NCBI RefSeq assembly: GCF_017114985.1
Contig: NZ_JABXKP010000008.1
Location: forward strand, 1-64,000
Origin: Nostoc sp. JL33
GTDB lineage: Bacteria; Cyanobacteriota; Cyanobacteriia; Cyanobacteriales; Nostocaceae
Direction: 5' to 3'
Length of the DNA: 64,000 bases
The position numbers were made by a program, and so were the translations under genes. Positions 18,699-28,580 of this stretch are shown in pieces. The notes under the pieces were generated by a model. It did not search any database. It was not told the origin of the DNA and saw nothing but the letters and a program-made list of their open reading frames with translations. The first letter of the stretch is position 1; each line of letters begins with the position of its first letter.

Positions 18699-20096
18699 AT
18701 GAAAGTAATTCAAGCTCTTGCTCGTTATTTCCCAGATAAATGTGGTGGTATTCAAGTAAACCTCACCGAGTTACTGCCAGAATTGCGATGCCTATGGCGG
18801 GCGGAGCCATCGCTCTTAGCTTTGGCGGAGCCTACGCATGATATTGATATCCAGATAGCAGCAGCTAGTAACGGTTCCCAAAAAGAAGAAACTTATAAAT
18901 ATAACGACGTAGAAGTTTATCGATATCCTGTATTTCCTGCACCCAAAACAGAACCAAATCATGGACAATTCCCGCATGGTAAATTTGAGTATTTCGCTAA
19001 TTGGTTAACTAACCAAAAAGCAGACATATATCATCAGCACCATTGGGAAGTATATTGTGGTTTGCCTCATTTGCGATTAGCTAAAGAATTAGGCATGGCA
19101 ACAGTGTTGACAGTACACTATGCCATACCCATTTGCCAGCGAACTACTTTGATGTTCAATGGACAACAGGCTTGTGATGGCAAAATAGATGTGGTGCGTT
19201 GTTCCCAGTGTGCTGATACTTTGAGCAAAAAGCTACCTGCTGCAATGGTCAATAGTTTGAGTCATTTGCCCTTGGATCTTTTAGGGAGAGTGCAATTGCC
19301 TGTAAGTGCCTATCTTCCAGCCTCAGTAGACGATGGTAATCTGGGAAGGTTTGTCCGTCCTTTTGTCGTGCCTGGTTATGTTGCTGCCCGAAAAAAAAGC
19401 TTGCTAAAAATGGCAAAATATGCTGACCGCATTGTGACAGTGTGTGATTGGCTTTATAAAGCTCTACTCATCAACGGCATACCTGAAGAAAAACTCATTC
19501 TCTCTCGACATGGAATTTCTTATACTGCACAAGAAAAATTACCACAGACAAAACAGCAATCAGACCCTTTAAAAGTAGTTTTTTTAGGACGCTGGGATAT
19601 ATATAAGGGTATCGAAATTTTAGTACAGGCAGTTAAAGATTTACCGCCTCTTGTCAAGATTGAGTTGGTCATTTATGGAATAACGCAGGATGAACGATAT
19701 CGCCAAAAAATCTTTAATTTGATAGCAAACGATCCTCGGATTCGTGTGAATAAACAACTACCAAGAGAAGAACTCCCCCAAACTCTAGCTAACTATGACT
19801 TACTGGCTGTACCTTCCCAATGCTTGGAAACTGGGCCTTTGGTTGTATTAGAAGCCCACTCTCTATCTGTACCTGTTATCGGCTCTAACTTGGGGGGTAT
19901 TGCTGAACTTGTTAGACATGGCATTGATGGTTGGTTAGTGACTGCTAACGATACTAAAGCTTGGAGTGAAGCTCTTGAGAGATTAGCAACTGATACTAAT
20001 TTACTGTGGAAATTGCGCCAAGGTATTAAACCTGTTCGTACAGTAAATATGCAGGCAGCAGAGTTAGCAGCCATATATAAAAACCTACAACGGTAG
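18699..20096 (+). CDS. Glycosyltransferase family 4 protein
   Basis: A GT4 (GT-B fold) glycosyltransferase of 465 residues. It has a Gly-rich N-terminal acceptor domain (KCGGIQVNLTELLPEL), an acceptor-side HHWE motif and the C-terminal donor site, seen in VVFLGRWDIYKGIEIL and in LETGPLVVLEAHSLSVPVIG and NLGGIAELV. The ATG at 18699 is chosen because GGAG sits nine bases upstream; an in-frame TTG at 18684 is less likely. Between LLPEL and DIDIQIAAAS the frame contains about 18 extra residues (RCLWRAEPSLLALAEPTH) encoded by a dispersed repeat, so the protein apparently tolerates a captured repeat. The gene is followed after 60 bp by a PIG-L deacetylase and lies upstream of the hps block, which suggests a role in exopolysaccharide synthesis. 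Confidence 0.85.
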   Translation: MKVIQALARYFPDKCGGIQVNLTELLPELRCLWRAEPSLLALAEPTHDIDIQIAAASNGSQKEETYKYNDVEVYRYPVFPAPKTEPNHGQFPHGKFEYFANWLTNQKADIYHQHHWEVYCGLPHLRLAKELGMATVLTVHYAIPICQRTTLMFNGQQACDGKIDVVRCSQCADTLSKKLPAAMVNSLSHLPLDLLGRVQLPVSAYLPASVDDGNLGRFVRPFVVPGYVAARKKSLLKMAKYADRIVTVCDWLYKALLINGIPEEKLILSRHGISYTAQEKLPQTKQQSDPLKVVFLGRWDIYKGIEILVQAVKDLPPLVKIELVIYGITQDERYRQKIFNLIANDPRIRVNKQLPREELPQTLANYDLLAVPSQCLETGPLVVLEAHSLSVPVIGSNLGGIAELVRHGIDGWLVTANDTKAWSEALERLATDTNLLWKLRQGIKPVRTVNMQAAELAAIYKNLQR

Positions 20097-20156
20097 TTTC
20101 TTTTTCTAGGTAGATAAATCAGAATAAAATATAACTCACGAGTCAATATTGTAGAG

Positions 20157-21044
20157 ATGAATGAAACCGATTTTCAGAGATGCAATAAAGGAATGAAGAG
20201 AATGCTGAACGTCAAACATTTCCTTCATCGAGTACAAAACAAGATTTGGCGACTATACAATCATAAATTGCCAGAGTTTCTGAGTAGCGTGCAGTTTCTT
20301 TGGCTATTGCATATTGGTAGTAAGCCAATGAAAGTTAATCAGAAATCTGCAATGATAATTGCACCACACCAGGATGATGAAGTTTTGGGGTGTGGTGGTT
20401 TGATTAGACTCAAGCGAGAACAAAATGTGCCAGTCCAGATTGTTTTTGTCACGGATGGAGCAGCAAGTCATGGCAAACATCCCAAATTTCAATCTGGTGA
20501 AATAGTTCCAATTCGTAAGCAGGAAGCGCTTTGTGCTTTAAGCATCTTAGGTGTAGACAAGAGCCAAATTTACTTTCTCGACAAACCAGATAGTCAGCTT
20601 CAATATCTAGATGCAAGCAAGCGCCAACAAACAATTGAACAACTTGCTCAACTCTTGAAATCCTTCCAGCCTGGGGAGGTTTATGTGACTCACCGCCAAG
20701 ACCGCATTAAAGACCACGAAGTAACTTATGAATTACTGCTAGCGGCGATTCAATACTCTGAAATAGAGGTTGATATTTTCCAGTACCCTATTTGGATTCT
20801 CTGGAAATCTTTACTCTTCCGTGACCTGAAACTAGGTGAATTAGCATCTGCTTACCGTATATCTATCCATTCTGTTCAAAGTAAGAAGATGGAGGCGCTT
20901 GAAGCCTATCGTTCTCAGTGCTTACCTATTGATGCTGAAACTTCTGCTGTACTAAAGCCTGGTTTCCTGCGGCGATTTCTCGTACCGTATGAAATTTTTT
21001 TCAAGCCAACTTCTATGTTGTCAAATCAATATCCTAATAGATAG
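20157..21044 (+). CDS. PIG-L family deacetylase
   Basis: A 295-residue protein of the PIG-L/LmbE family, zinc-dependent enzymes that remove N-acetyl groups from glucosamine-containing substrates. The metal-binding signature APHQDDEVLGCGG is at residues 69-81 (His71, Asp74). Further motifs are FVTDGAASHG, RKQEALCALSILG and, near residue 180, VTHRQDRIKDHEVTYELL, which contains the downstream His. About 60 residues precede the domain, longer than in minimal members. It probably forms a transcription unit with the glycosyltransferase 60 bp upstream. Its position before hpsA suggests that it modifies an amino sugar in a surface polysaccharide; that part is inference. Confidence 0.85.
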   Translation: MNETDFQRCNKGMKRMLNVKHFLHRVQNKIWRLYNHKLPEFLSSVQFLWLLHIGSKPMKVNQKSAMIIAPHQDDEVLGCGGLIRLKREQNVPVQIVFVTDGAASHGKHPKFQSGEIVPIRKQEALCALSILGVDKSQIYFLDKPDSQLQYLDASKRQQTIEQLAQLLKSFQPGEVYVTHRQDRIKDHEVTYELLLAAIQYSEIEVDIFQYPIWILWKSLLFRDLKLGELASAYRISIHSVQSKKMEALEAYRSQCLPIDAETSAVLKPGFLRRFLVPYEIFFKPTSMLSNQYPNR

Positions 21045-21637
21045 TCTGTACAAACGACTGTGTAATTCAGCTATTGACTATTAAACTTAATTAGTGCGTA
21101 TTTGCTTGATATTCAAAATATTTACTCTGCCGCCTCCTCACTACAGCTAGATTTTAAAGTTTTCATATTATTTTGCCCATAACTGATATTTTTGCTTTAA
21201 CAGGTGGGTACTATAACTTTAGTATGCTGACAATATGTTCATAAAGCTATCTTTGGATGAAATAGATTTCTACAATTTTAGTTTTAAATCATACTATTTC
21301 TCTATGAAAGAGAGCTTAATTCGCCTGTGAATGCAGGTTTTGTTTCTGTGACATAAGTCTTCTATAGAAGGATAAATTTTTATTTCATAAGCAAGCAGAA
21401 ATTAAAGGATTTTTAAAATTTCAGTATTCTTCGGTATTTACTAAAAATGAACCCATGATATAAATTTAATAGATCAGATTTATTAATGTACTACTGCATT
21501 TTTAACAATGTTCACAGAGGTTGATTTTTATGAAAGTCAAAAGTCTCACCTTTAATTAAAATCTACATAATAGGCTGAGTCAACTATAAAACCAATATCT
21601 TCAAATCTGGAAACAAACATTTGACAGGGAAGCTTCT
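21045..21637. other. 593 bp region upstream of hpsA
   Basis: AT-rich, without an ORF, RNA gene or clear repeat that I can recognise. It should contain the promoter and leader of the hps block. I could not assign -10/-35 elements or sigma-factor boxes with confidence. Confidence 0.5.
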
Positions 21638-24600
21638 ATGTCTATAAAACGCAAGTTATTCAAGGCAGTAAGATTTTATTTTAAAAAACTTACATACCAG
21701 TTTTTATCTATAATAAAAAAGCAAATGGTTTGGCTACTAAAAACCATTTTTACCACAAATAGAAGACGTGGTAGCGGAAATGCTGGGTTTTTGTTGCCGA
21801 CAGTGGCGATGGTATCTTTAGTTGTTGTTCTGTTAACAACTGCGATTTTATTTCGGTCTTTTGAGCGCTCAAAAAATGCTAGTAATGTCCGCGTGAATCA
21901 GGCTGTACTTAACGCCGCAGCACCAGCCCTTGACAGAGCAAGAGCAAAATTAGACAAGCTATTTGCTGACAGCCGACTACCACGAGCCGTACCTTCAGAT
22001 AAAGTTTTAGAGGATACCTTAAGTAATACTGCTAATTTACCTGAATTTACTTTTGGAGACGAAACTCCATTAAAAGTACATTATAACTATACAACTGTAC
22101 CAACAGGAGAAAGTCAGCCAGCAGATATGGCAACTGCATGGATGTTCCCCATTGATACAAATAACAATGGGAAATTTGACTCCTATACTCTTTATGGAAT
22201 TTACTTCCGAACTCCGCCTATAACTAGTGGCACATACAGCCGCCCTAGAAATCCTCTAGAGGCAAGAACTCCGCCCATGACTTCTGGTAGTGTAAGCAGC
22301 AGTTGTAAAAATATTGTGGCGACAAGTGCTGCTTTGGTGGGGAGTACGGGCTGGGTTAGTATTGCTAGTCAGCTCCAAAAAAGCTTTTTTGTCTATACTG
22401 CTAATGTTCCTATCACTATTCAACCAACCACTGCTAATGATCCAGGTAATAATTACGAAACTTTTAAAGGGAATAAAGGTTTTTCAAGTTTAGAGTATCA
22501 ACAAGACCGTGTACAAGTACCGCTAGTTAACAATGCGGTGGTTTATAACGATGATATAGACATTACCCCTGGTCCCGCATTTAACCTAAATGGACGGATC
22601 TTGACTAATAGTAACTTGCTGACTGGTGACAATAATGTGAGACTTTATCAGGTTAGTAGTGTAAATTCCTGTTTCTATAATGAGGACAATGCCAAAATTA
22701 TTGTAGGTGGCAATTTAGGAGCTGGTGGTTTCACTAGTACTGGAGGTAACGGTACTGGAAGTAACGGTACTCTAGTGGATTTATTCAAAGGACAAGGAGT
22801 TACTCCTAGTCAAAATGGTAATACTAGCGCTAACACATCAGTCACTGAGGGATCGAATAATATTGCCTACAATAGCCTAGCTTATGCACAGCGTATCAAT
22901 CTTTTGGTGCTAGCACAAACGGCTAAGGCTGCATCTACTGACCCACAGGAAGTTCAAGATGCCATTACACAGCAACTACAACTATTAAATCTAACTACAG
23001 CTACTGCCAGTGCAGCGCAACTATCCACTGTCCGTAATAACCAGTTAGTACTTTACTTTCAACAACGTACCCGCCGTGTACCCTATGGTGAAGTTGGTTT
23101 TGGTGGAGATGCAATAATAAATCCTACAACTAGTATAGATTATACGACTACTACAGTCTTACAAGGAAGTGGTCAGTCACTGCGTCCACAAGACACTTGG
23201 GTTTATCCGTTTCTTGCTAGTGATGGTAAAACTAAAACTAATTATTCCAAGTTAACACTTAACATTAGTAGTTCTAAGCTGCTACCTGGTGCTACACAAC
23301 CAACTAAGCAGCAAACAGATGGTAAAGAAACATTCGTCGGCGATCGCATTTTGCTTGGCAATAACCTACCTGCATTGTGGTGGAACGGAACGACATTTGT
23401 TGGTGGGGATACTACTACAGATACCCAAAATATTAAAGATGTTAACTGGGATAGTGGAAGTGGAACTCGCACTCGCAGCAGTCGTGTACAGCAACTAGCT
23501 GATTTAGGAACTGTTGACCGAGATGGAGATTGGGAATCAGCAGCAGCCACAGTACCAACTACTGTCGGCGCTCCTGTGGGTGGTTTACGGGTAGTCACTG
23601 GTGCAGGGATTTATTTACCTCCACTTTTTACTGTTAGTAGTACCCAAGCTGCTTTGAACCTTGCGGCGGCAGCTACAAATAGAATTTGGTCAGATATGAT
23701 GCCCGTGCCTAATACTCTTGCTAGTGGCATTAATCCAGATACTTACAACACTAATATAGTATTACCCAATCTTCTTTATACGCCGTATTTACGGATGCGG
23801 GCTACAGCTGTTTATCACTACCAAGCGAGTGGCTACAGTGCGATAAACCCTAAACCTATTGCTTGTATAAGTAGCTTCTACGACCCTACAAATAGCACTA
23901 CAGCTAAGAACCTTGCAACTCTTCCATATAACGGCAGTACGGGTGGCAACTCCCATAATGGTATTGTCTACGCAGCTCCAACAAAGGCTGTTTCTGACTA
24001 TTCAGCTTTACTAAAATACCAAGCTAATTTAATGTATCCCAATGGGCGGTTGGTAAATCCAACACTGAACACCGCTATGGGGCTAGTCGCTGCCTCTGGG
24101 ACACTCACAATCTCAGAGCAGTCTGCTATTGATGCTTCTATTTGTGCCATCCAAATATTAGATGGTACTATCGGTTCTCCAAGTATTAGCGTCATCCCTC
24201 ACGGCGCAATTTCCGAAAACGCTTTTTTAGATGCGAGACAGATTAAGGCAATTCATAAAGATGTATCAACTGGTGTAGAAACATTCACCAACGCTGATGG
24301 TGTAAATGGAAATGGAACTGGGACATCAACGCTTTGTTACTTTCAATATCCCTGTACTATTGCAACTGGGACACCAGCAAACGTACCAAATCCATCTACT
24401 GGTTCCACGGCTCCAGACTATGAACTCGCCAAAGAAACCCGCCAACCTCTGGAAATTCGCGCCACTGTATTAGACTATAATGCGCTGCGGAAAAAACCAT
24501 ATGGCACAGCAACACCACAAGAATACTTAATTCCCAATAGCGGTATTATCTACGCTACTCGTGATGATGCACTGCCAGATTTGAGTTATGCTGCTGGAAT

Positions 24601-26368
24601 TGTAGCAGCAGATACAGCAACACAAATACAAACAAAAAAAGATACTCAAAAATCACAAAGCCCAGTAGATTATAAACTTGACCCAACTCGCCGTCCCAAC
24701 GCCATTATGTTGATCAACGGCGACCCCACCAACAACCCCAACGGAAGCATCTGGCGTGTTCAGGCTTACACAGATGCAGAAAAAGGCTTGGTTCTAGCTT
24801 CTAACTTGCCTGTATATGTTCTAGGCAACTTTAATAAACATACCCAAGAAGAGTTTATAACAGGTCTAGCTGTTGATTTGGGCAATTTTTACTCTCGCTC
24901 AGACCTTAATCCAAACTTTGCTTGTCGTACTGGTGATCCTAGACTAATCACATCTTGCACCACTGGGGACGCATGGCGACCTGCCAGCGTATTGTCAGAT
25001 GCGATCACACTTCTTTCTACTACCTACAAGACGGGTTATCGCAGCGATGGAGACTATGACCTGAATAATAACTTGGGGGATAACACTTCTATTACCGCAT
25101 TTAAGAACAATGGGTTTGCTTTTGTCAATAGTAATACTGTCGTTACTACCAACAACAGTAATGTCGTCAATGCTCTCTGGTATGACAGCGCTAATAGTGA
25201 CTTGCCCCTTTCCACTAAAAACAGTTCTTACCTCAATAACCTTGTTACACCCATCCAGCGAAGGAGATCAGCCCCAGAGTATTTAATGGAAGTCTGTCAG
25301 AAACTACCTGTTTCAGCTTGCAATTCGGGTAATGATTGGTGGGTAACACTACCTGGTGATGCTACATATCCATTAGGTGTAAAAGCCTCGGATGCTACTA
25401 ACTCTCTCGGCCTTACATTTGACATTACTAAGCACAAGGCTGGTACAACAGCAGTTTCACCCAATGCCAGTTATCTGAACTATCCTCGCCGTGTTGCCTT
25501 TCTCCGTAGTACAACATCTGGAGCTACATATGGACAACTCATGCCTGATGCTAATACTAAACCAATCATTATAGGTATCAAAGGTGGGAAAATAACTCAA
25601 TTCCCACTGAGTACTTTTGATACCAGTAGGCCAGATTCTAGAGCTGATGCTCTATGGTTTTTAACAACTTCATCAACCGATGATTCTACTACCAATGATA
25701 ATTTTCCCCCAATATTTTTACCAACAACTACAGGTACAACAAACCAACCAGCTTTATTGCCAATGTTACAAATTCAAGTGGCTTTCGGCACTAATCAAAA
25801 TATATCTTATGACGCTGGCAAAGTCGGTGCTGGCGGTCAACAGGGTAGTTACTGGATGCAAAATGCACCAACTAATGGTACCACCTTTAACTTAGTCGCA
25901 GCAGGGGGAGACACCCCAGCTCGTCCTACAGAAGATAATGGTGGTTTACACAACTTTGTCCGCCTCTTAGAAAATTGGAACCCAACTGGAGGGTCAAACG
26001 ATGCTTTTCCAGCTATAATTAACGGCTCTTTTATCCAAAGAACTCGTAGTGCCTATGCTACTGCACCACTTGTAGCATACTTAAATGGCTCATCTCTCGC
26101 ACAATATCCAATCTCTAATTCTAGTGGTCAAGTACCTTTTTACATAGCTCCTAAACGACAGTGGGGTTATGATGTCGCCTTGCTGTCACAATCACCAGAC
26201 GCATTTTCACAAAAGTTAGCGATAACGCCAACTAACAAACCCAATGAGTACTTCCGGGAAGTTGGTCGAGATGATACATGGGTGCAAACGTTGTTATGTG
26301 CCAAAAAAGCCTCAGACAGTACTTATGCCGTCGATGCCGATCAACGTCCTCCCTCTGGCTGTAGTTAA
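21638..26368 (+). CDS. hpsA: Hormogonium polysaccharide biosynthesis protein HpsA
   Basis: A very large protein (1576 residues) matching HpsA, which in Nostoc punctiforme heads the locus needed for the polysaccharide secreted during hormogonium gliding. About 50 mostly basic residues are followed by a prepilin-like junction (GNAG|FLLPT at residue 50) and one hydrophobic helix (51-72), then FERSKNASNVRVNQAVLNAA. The +5 position carries Thr instead of the usual pilin Glu. The remaining 1450 residues are a Ser/Thr/Asn/Gly-rich extracellular region with few charges and several paired Cys. The topology is consistent with a pilin-associated surface protein. It is the first gene of an eleven-gene same-strand block, with hpsB 30 bp downstream. 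Identity rests on size, N-terminus and gene order. Confidence 0.9.
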   Translation: MSIKRKLFKAVRFYFKKLTYQFLSIIKKQMVWLLKTIFTTNRRRGSGNAGFLLPTVAMVSLVVVLLTTAILFRSFERSKNASNVRVNQAVLNAAAPALDRARAKLDKLFADSRLPRAVPSDKVLEDTLSNTANLPEFTFGDETPLKVHYNYTTVPTGESQPADMATAWMFPIDTNNNGKFDSYTLYGIYFRTPPITSGTYSRPRNPLEARTPPMTSGSVSSSCKNIVATSAALVGSTGWVSIASQLQKSFFVYTANVPITIQPTTANDPGNNYETFKGNKGFSSLEYQQDRVQVPLVNNAVVYNDDIDITPGPAFNLNGRILTNSNLLTGDNNVRLYQVSSVNSCFYNEDNAKIIVGGNLGAGGFTSTGGNGTGSNGTLVDLFKGQGVTPSQNGNTSANTSVTEGSNNIAYNSLAYAQRINLLVLAQTAKAASTDPQEVQDAITQQLQLLNLTTATASAAQLSTVRNNQLVLYFQQRTRRVPYGEVGFGGDAIINPTTSIDYTTTTVLQGSGQSLRPQDTWVYPFLASDGKTKTNYSKLTLNISSSKLLPGATQPTKQQTDGKETFVGDRILLGNNLPALWWNGTTFVGGDTTTDTQNIKDVNWDSGSGTRTRSSRVQQLADLGTVDRDGDWESAAATVPTTVGAPVGGLRVVTGAGIYLPPLFTVSSTQAALNLAAAATNRIWSDMMPVPNTLASGINPDTYNTNIVLPNLLYTPYLRMRATAVYHYQASGYSAINPKPIACISSFYDPTNSTTAKNLATLPYNGSTGGNSHNGIVYAAPTKAVSDYSALLKYQANLMYPNGRLVNPTLNTAMGLVAASGTLTISEQSAIDASICAIQILDGTIGSPSISVIPHGAISENAFLDARQIKAIHKDVSTGVETFTNADGVNGNGTGTSTLCYFQYPCTIATGTPANVPNPSTGSTAPDYELAKETRQPLEIRATVLDYNALRKKPYGTATPQEYLIPNSGIIYATRDDALPDLSYAAGIVAADTATQIQTKKDTQKSQSPVDYKLDPTRRPNAIMLINGDPTNNPNGSIWRVQAYTDAEKGLVLASNLPVYVLGNFNKHTQEEFITGLAVDLGNFYSRSDLNPNFACRTGDPRLITSCTTGDAWRPASVLSDAITLLSTTYKTGYRSDGDYDLNNNLGDNTSITAFKNNGFAFVNSNTVVTTNNSNVVNALWYDSANSDLPLSTKNSSYLNNLVTPIQRRRSAPEYLMEVCQKLPVSACNSGNDWWVTLPGDATYPLGVKASDATNSLGLTFDITKHKAGTTAVSPNASYLNYPRRVAFLRSTTSGATYGQLMPDANTKPIIIGIKGGKITQFPLSTFDTSRPDSRADALWFLTTSSTDDSTTNDNFPPIFLPTTTGTTNQPALLPMLQIQVAFGTNQNISYDAGKVGAGGQQGSYWMQNAPTNGTTFNLVAAGGDTPARPTEDNGGLHNFVRLLENWNPTGGSNDAFPAIINGSFIQRTRSAYATAPLVAYLNGSSLAQYPISNSSGQVPFYIAPKRQWGYDVALLSQSPDAFSQKLAITPTNKPNEYFREVGRDDTWVQTLLCAKKASDSTYAVDADQRPPSGCS

Positions 26369-26398
26369 TCTTTAATTCTTAGAAACTGGTGAGTAACT

Positions 26399-27124
26399 AT
26401 GATTAAGCACAAACAACAGCAAGTAAGTCAACCATCTGATGAGTCTGGTTTCACGATTATTGAGTCACTGGTAGCAATAATCGTAGTTGCTATTTTACTG
26501 GCAGCGATCGCGCCTACAATTGTGATTGCAACAGCAACTCGCGTCCAATCAAAACGCGTGGAACTAGCCACACAAGCTGTCAGAACTTTCATTGATGGTG
26601 TGAAAACCGGAGCAGTGACAACCCCTGCTACCACTATTACATTGCTTCAATCAACCGATGCAACCAGGAGTTTAGCTGATAATTTACTTACCACCGGTGC
26701 CACCGGAAATATGCCAGTTCCTACAGCATCAACATCGTTATATTGCGTGACAAAAGACGTAAACAACAACCTAACTATTAGTCCCCCAAACTGTACAAGC
26801 AACCTATTTTACATTCAGGCTGTAAAAATTATAGGAGCAGGAAGTACCCCAATTGATACCACAACAGGTCTACCAATCGATGGTTACGGTTTAGGAATTC
26901 GAGTTTATCGATCAGATATTGACTTTACTAAAACTGTCAACGCTAGCGACAGTAGTAACAATAAAAGACAAAACACTTTTACTGGGACTTTAGGCAATAC
27001 CCAATCCCCACTAGTGGAAATGACCACTGTAATTGCTTCTAAAAACACTTCCTTCAATGCTCTGTGTCAGCGTCTTGCTATTCCTCCCACCAATCCTGTT
27101 ACTAGTAACACCACTTGTAATTAA
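26399..27124 (+). CDS. hpsB: Prepilin-like protein HpsB
   Basis: A 241-residue pseudopilin or minor pilin. The type IV prepilin peptidase site is explicit: a 17-residue polar leader ending in SG, then FTIIESLVAIIVVAILLAAIAP with Glu at +5 (residue 22). A globular Thr-rich domain follows, containing a Cys pair and ending close to Cys. PilD-type processing and assembly into a pilus-like fibre is the expected role. The assignment as hpsB comes from its position directly after hpsA, 30 bp downstream. A 360 bp repeat-rich gap separates it from hpsC, unusual inside an operon. Confidence 0.85.
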   Translation: MIKHKQQQVSQPSDESGFTIIESLVAIIVVAILLAAIAPTIVIATATRVQSKRVELATQAVRTFIDGVKTGAVTTPATTITLLQSTDATRSLADNLLTTGATGNMPVPTASTSLYCVTKDVNNNLTISPPNCTSNLFYIQAVKIIGAGSTPIDTTTGLPIDGYGLGIRVYRSDIDFTKTVNASDSSNNKRQNTFTGTLGNTQSPLVEMTTVIASKNTSFNALCQRLAIPPTNPVTSNTTCN

Positions 27125-27484
27125 TCCTATGCAGTCAGGTTGAAAGCTGACTTTTCAGGTTATGTGGAAAAACCAACGCGAAACCTAACCCCCTAGCCCC
27201 CTTCCCTACAAGGGAATGGGGAAAATTCAAAGCCTCTCTCCTTTTAGGAGAGAGGTTTGGAGAGAGGTTTTCCAGATATGTAGTAGTGAATATAATTCGC
27301 CTGGGCGACTAGAAGTCGCGGCTACACAGACAAAACCTGCCTCCGCAGGTTAACAAACCCTTGAATTTGTATTAGTCCACGGAGGCGGTCACTGAGCTTG
27401 TCGAAGTGTGGACTTTAGTTATGTAGTAATGAATTATATTCGCCCAATACTTTTAAAATATCCTCTAAGGGGCAGACCGAAGTT
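27125..27484. repeat. Composite dispersed repeat between hpsB and hpsC
   Basis: The gap holds two repeat types. The stretch 27180-27270 is a C-rich/G-rich foldback with stem CTCTCTCC/GGAGAGAG. The stretch 27277-27444 is an element of about 120 bp bounded by two imperfect 25 bp direct copies (27277-27301 and 27420-27444, 21 of 25 identical) beginning TATGTAGTA. Internal inverted modules include AACCTGCCTCCGCAGGTT and AGTCCAC...GTGGACT. It looks like a non-autonomous MITE-type insertion into the hps block. Confidence 0.6.
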
Positions 27485-28543
27485 ATGAAGAATGTACTCA
27501 AATTTATTCTCAGCATTCAGCTGAAACGCTCTAAGTTTGTTCAGCAAGTTAATGGTTTTACCCTGATAGAACTTTTGGTAGGCTTATTGATAGCATTCCT
27601 CGTGCTGACACCACTGCTAGGATTCATGGTTAATATTCTCAGTACAGATCAGAAAGAGCAAGCAAAGGCAAATTCTGAACAAGAAATCCAGACAGCAGTT
27701 GATTACATTGCCAATGATTTACAACAAGCTGTCTACATATATAATGGAGCTGCACTGACTACCAATTCAAACACTACCCCAGCAAGCTCAGGAATTCAAG
27801 ACCAAATACCCCCTGTTAAAAAAGCTGGTATTTGTGATTCTTCTAATACTACTGTTAGTTGTCAACCAATTCTGGTGTTTTGGAAACGCAAGTTTCTCTC
27901 AGGTGCAATTACACTTTCCAGCAGTACTACAGGCAGCACTACAGCAAACAAAATAGATGACACTTTTGTTTACTCATTAGTTGCCTACTATTTAATCAAA
28001 GATAGTAGTACTACTTGGTCAAAAGCGGCTCGTATTGCCAGATTTGAAATTAGCGATGGAGTCCTGGCTGCTAGTGGTACTACTACTGGTACTGCTGGGA
28101 ATTGTGGTACTGACTATCCCAATGACAAATATATTGACACCAGCCACTGCCCCGATGCAGGTTTTCAGCGTTTTAACCTGAATCTAGCAAGTGCCACAGG
28201 TCTAACTCAGAAAATGAATTCATGGAAAACAGCCTCAACAGCTTACGGTCAACAACCTTTAGTACTAATTGATTATATCGATCAAACCTCTATTGGTTCA
28301 GCAACTCTTACTTGCCCGACGGCAGTACTTAACTCAGCCATAACTCCAACACTTAGCTCAGGTACTTTTATGGGCTTTTATACTTGCGTTGATGTTCCCA
28401 ACACGACAGCACAGGTGTTTTTACGAGGTAATGCACTAGCGCGGTTGCAAACTAGCAATTTTGATTACTCTTCAAATAACCAAACTTACTTTCCAACAGC
28501 AAATGTCCGCGTGCAGGGACATGGATATTTATTTAGTAAATAA
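27485..28543 (+). CDS. hpsC: Prepilin-like protein HpsC
   Basis: A 352-residue pilin-like protein with a 24-residue leader ending in VNG, then FTLIELLVGLLIAFLVLTPLLG (Glu29 at +5). The extended globular part resembles PilW or GspJ-like minor pilins in size and contains several Cys residues. It is the third gene of the hps block, 37 bp ahead of hpsD. The predicted role is a minor component of the type IV pilus-like apparatus that supports polysaccharide secretion in hormogonia. The family is clear from the N-terminus; the globular domain itself is not diagnostic. Confidence 0.83.
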   Translation: MKNVLKFILSIQLKRSKFVQQVNGFTLIELLVGLLIAFLVLTPLLGFMVNILSTDQKEQAKANSEQEIQTAVDYIANDLQQAVYIYNGAALTTNSNTTPASSGIQDQIPPVKKAGICDSSNTTVSCQPILVFWKRKFLSGAITLSSSTTGSTTANKIDDTFVYSLVAYYLIKDSSTTWSKAARIARFEISDGVLAASGTTTGTAGNCGTDYPNDKYIDTSHCPDAGFQRFNLNLASATGLTQKMNSWKTASTAYGQQPLVLIDYIDQTSIGSATLTCPTAVLNSAITPTLSSGTFMGFYTCVDVPNTTAQVFLRGNALARLQTSNFDYSSNNQTYFPTANVRVQGHGYLFSK

Positions 28544-28580
28544 ACTTGATAATACACAGCACAACTAATGATGGGGCATT

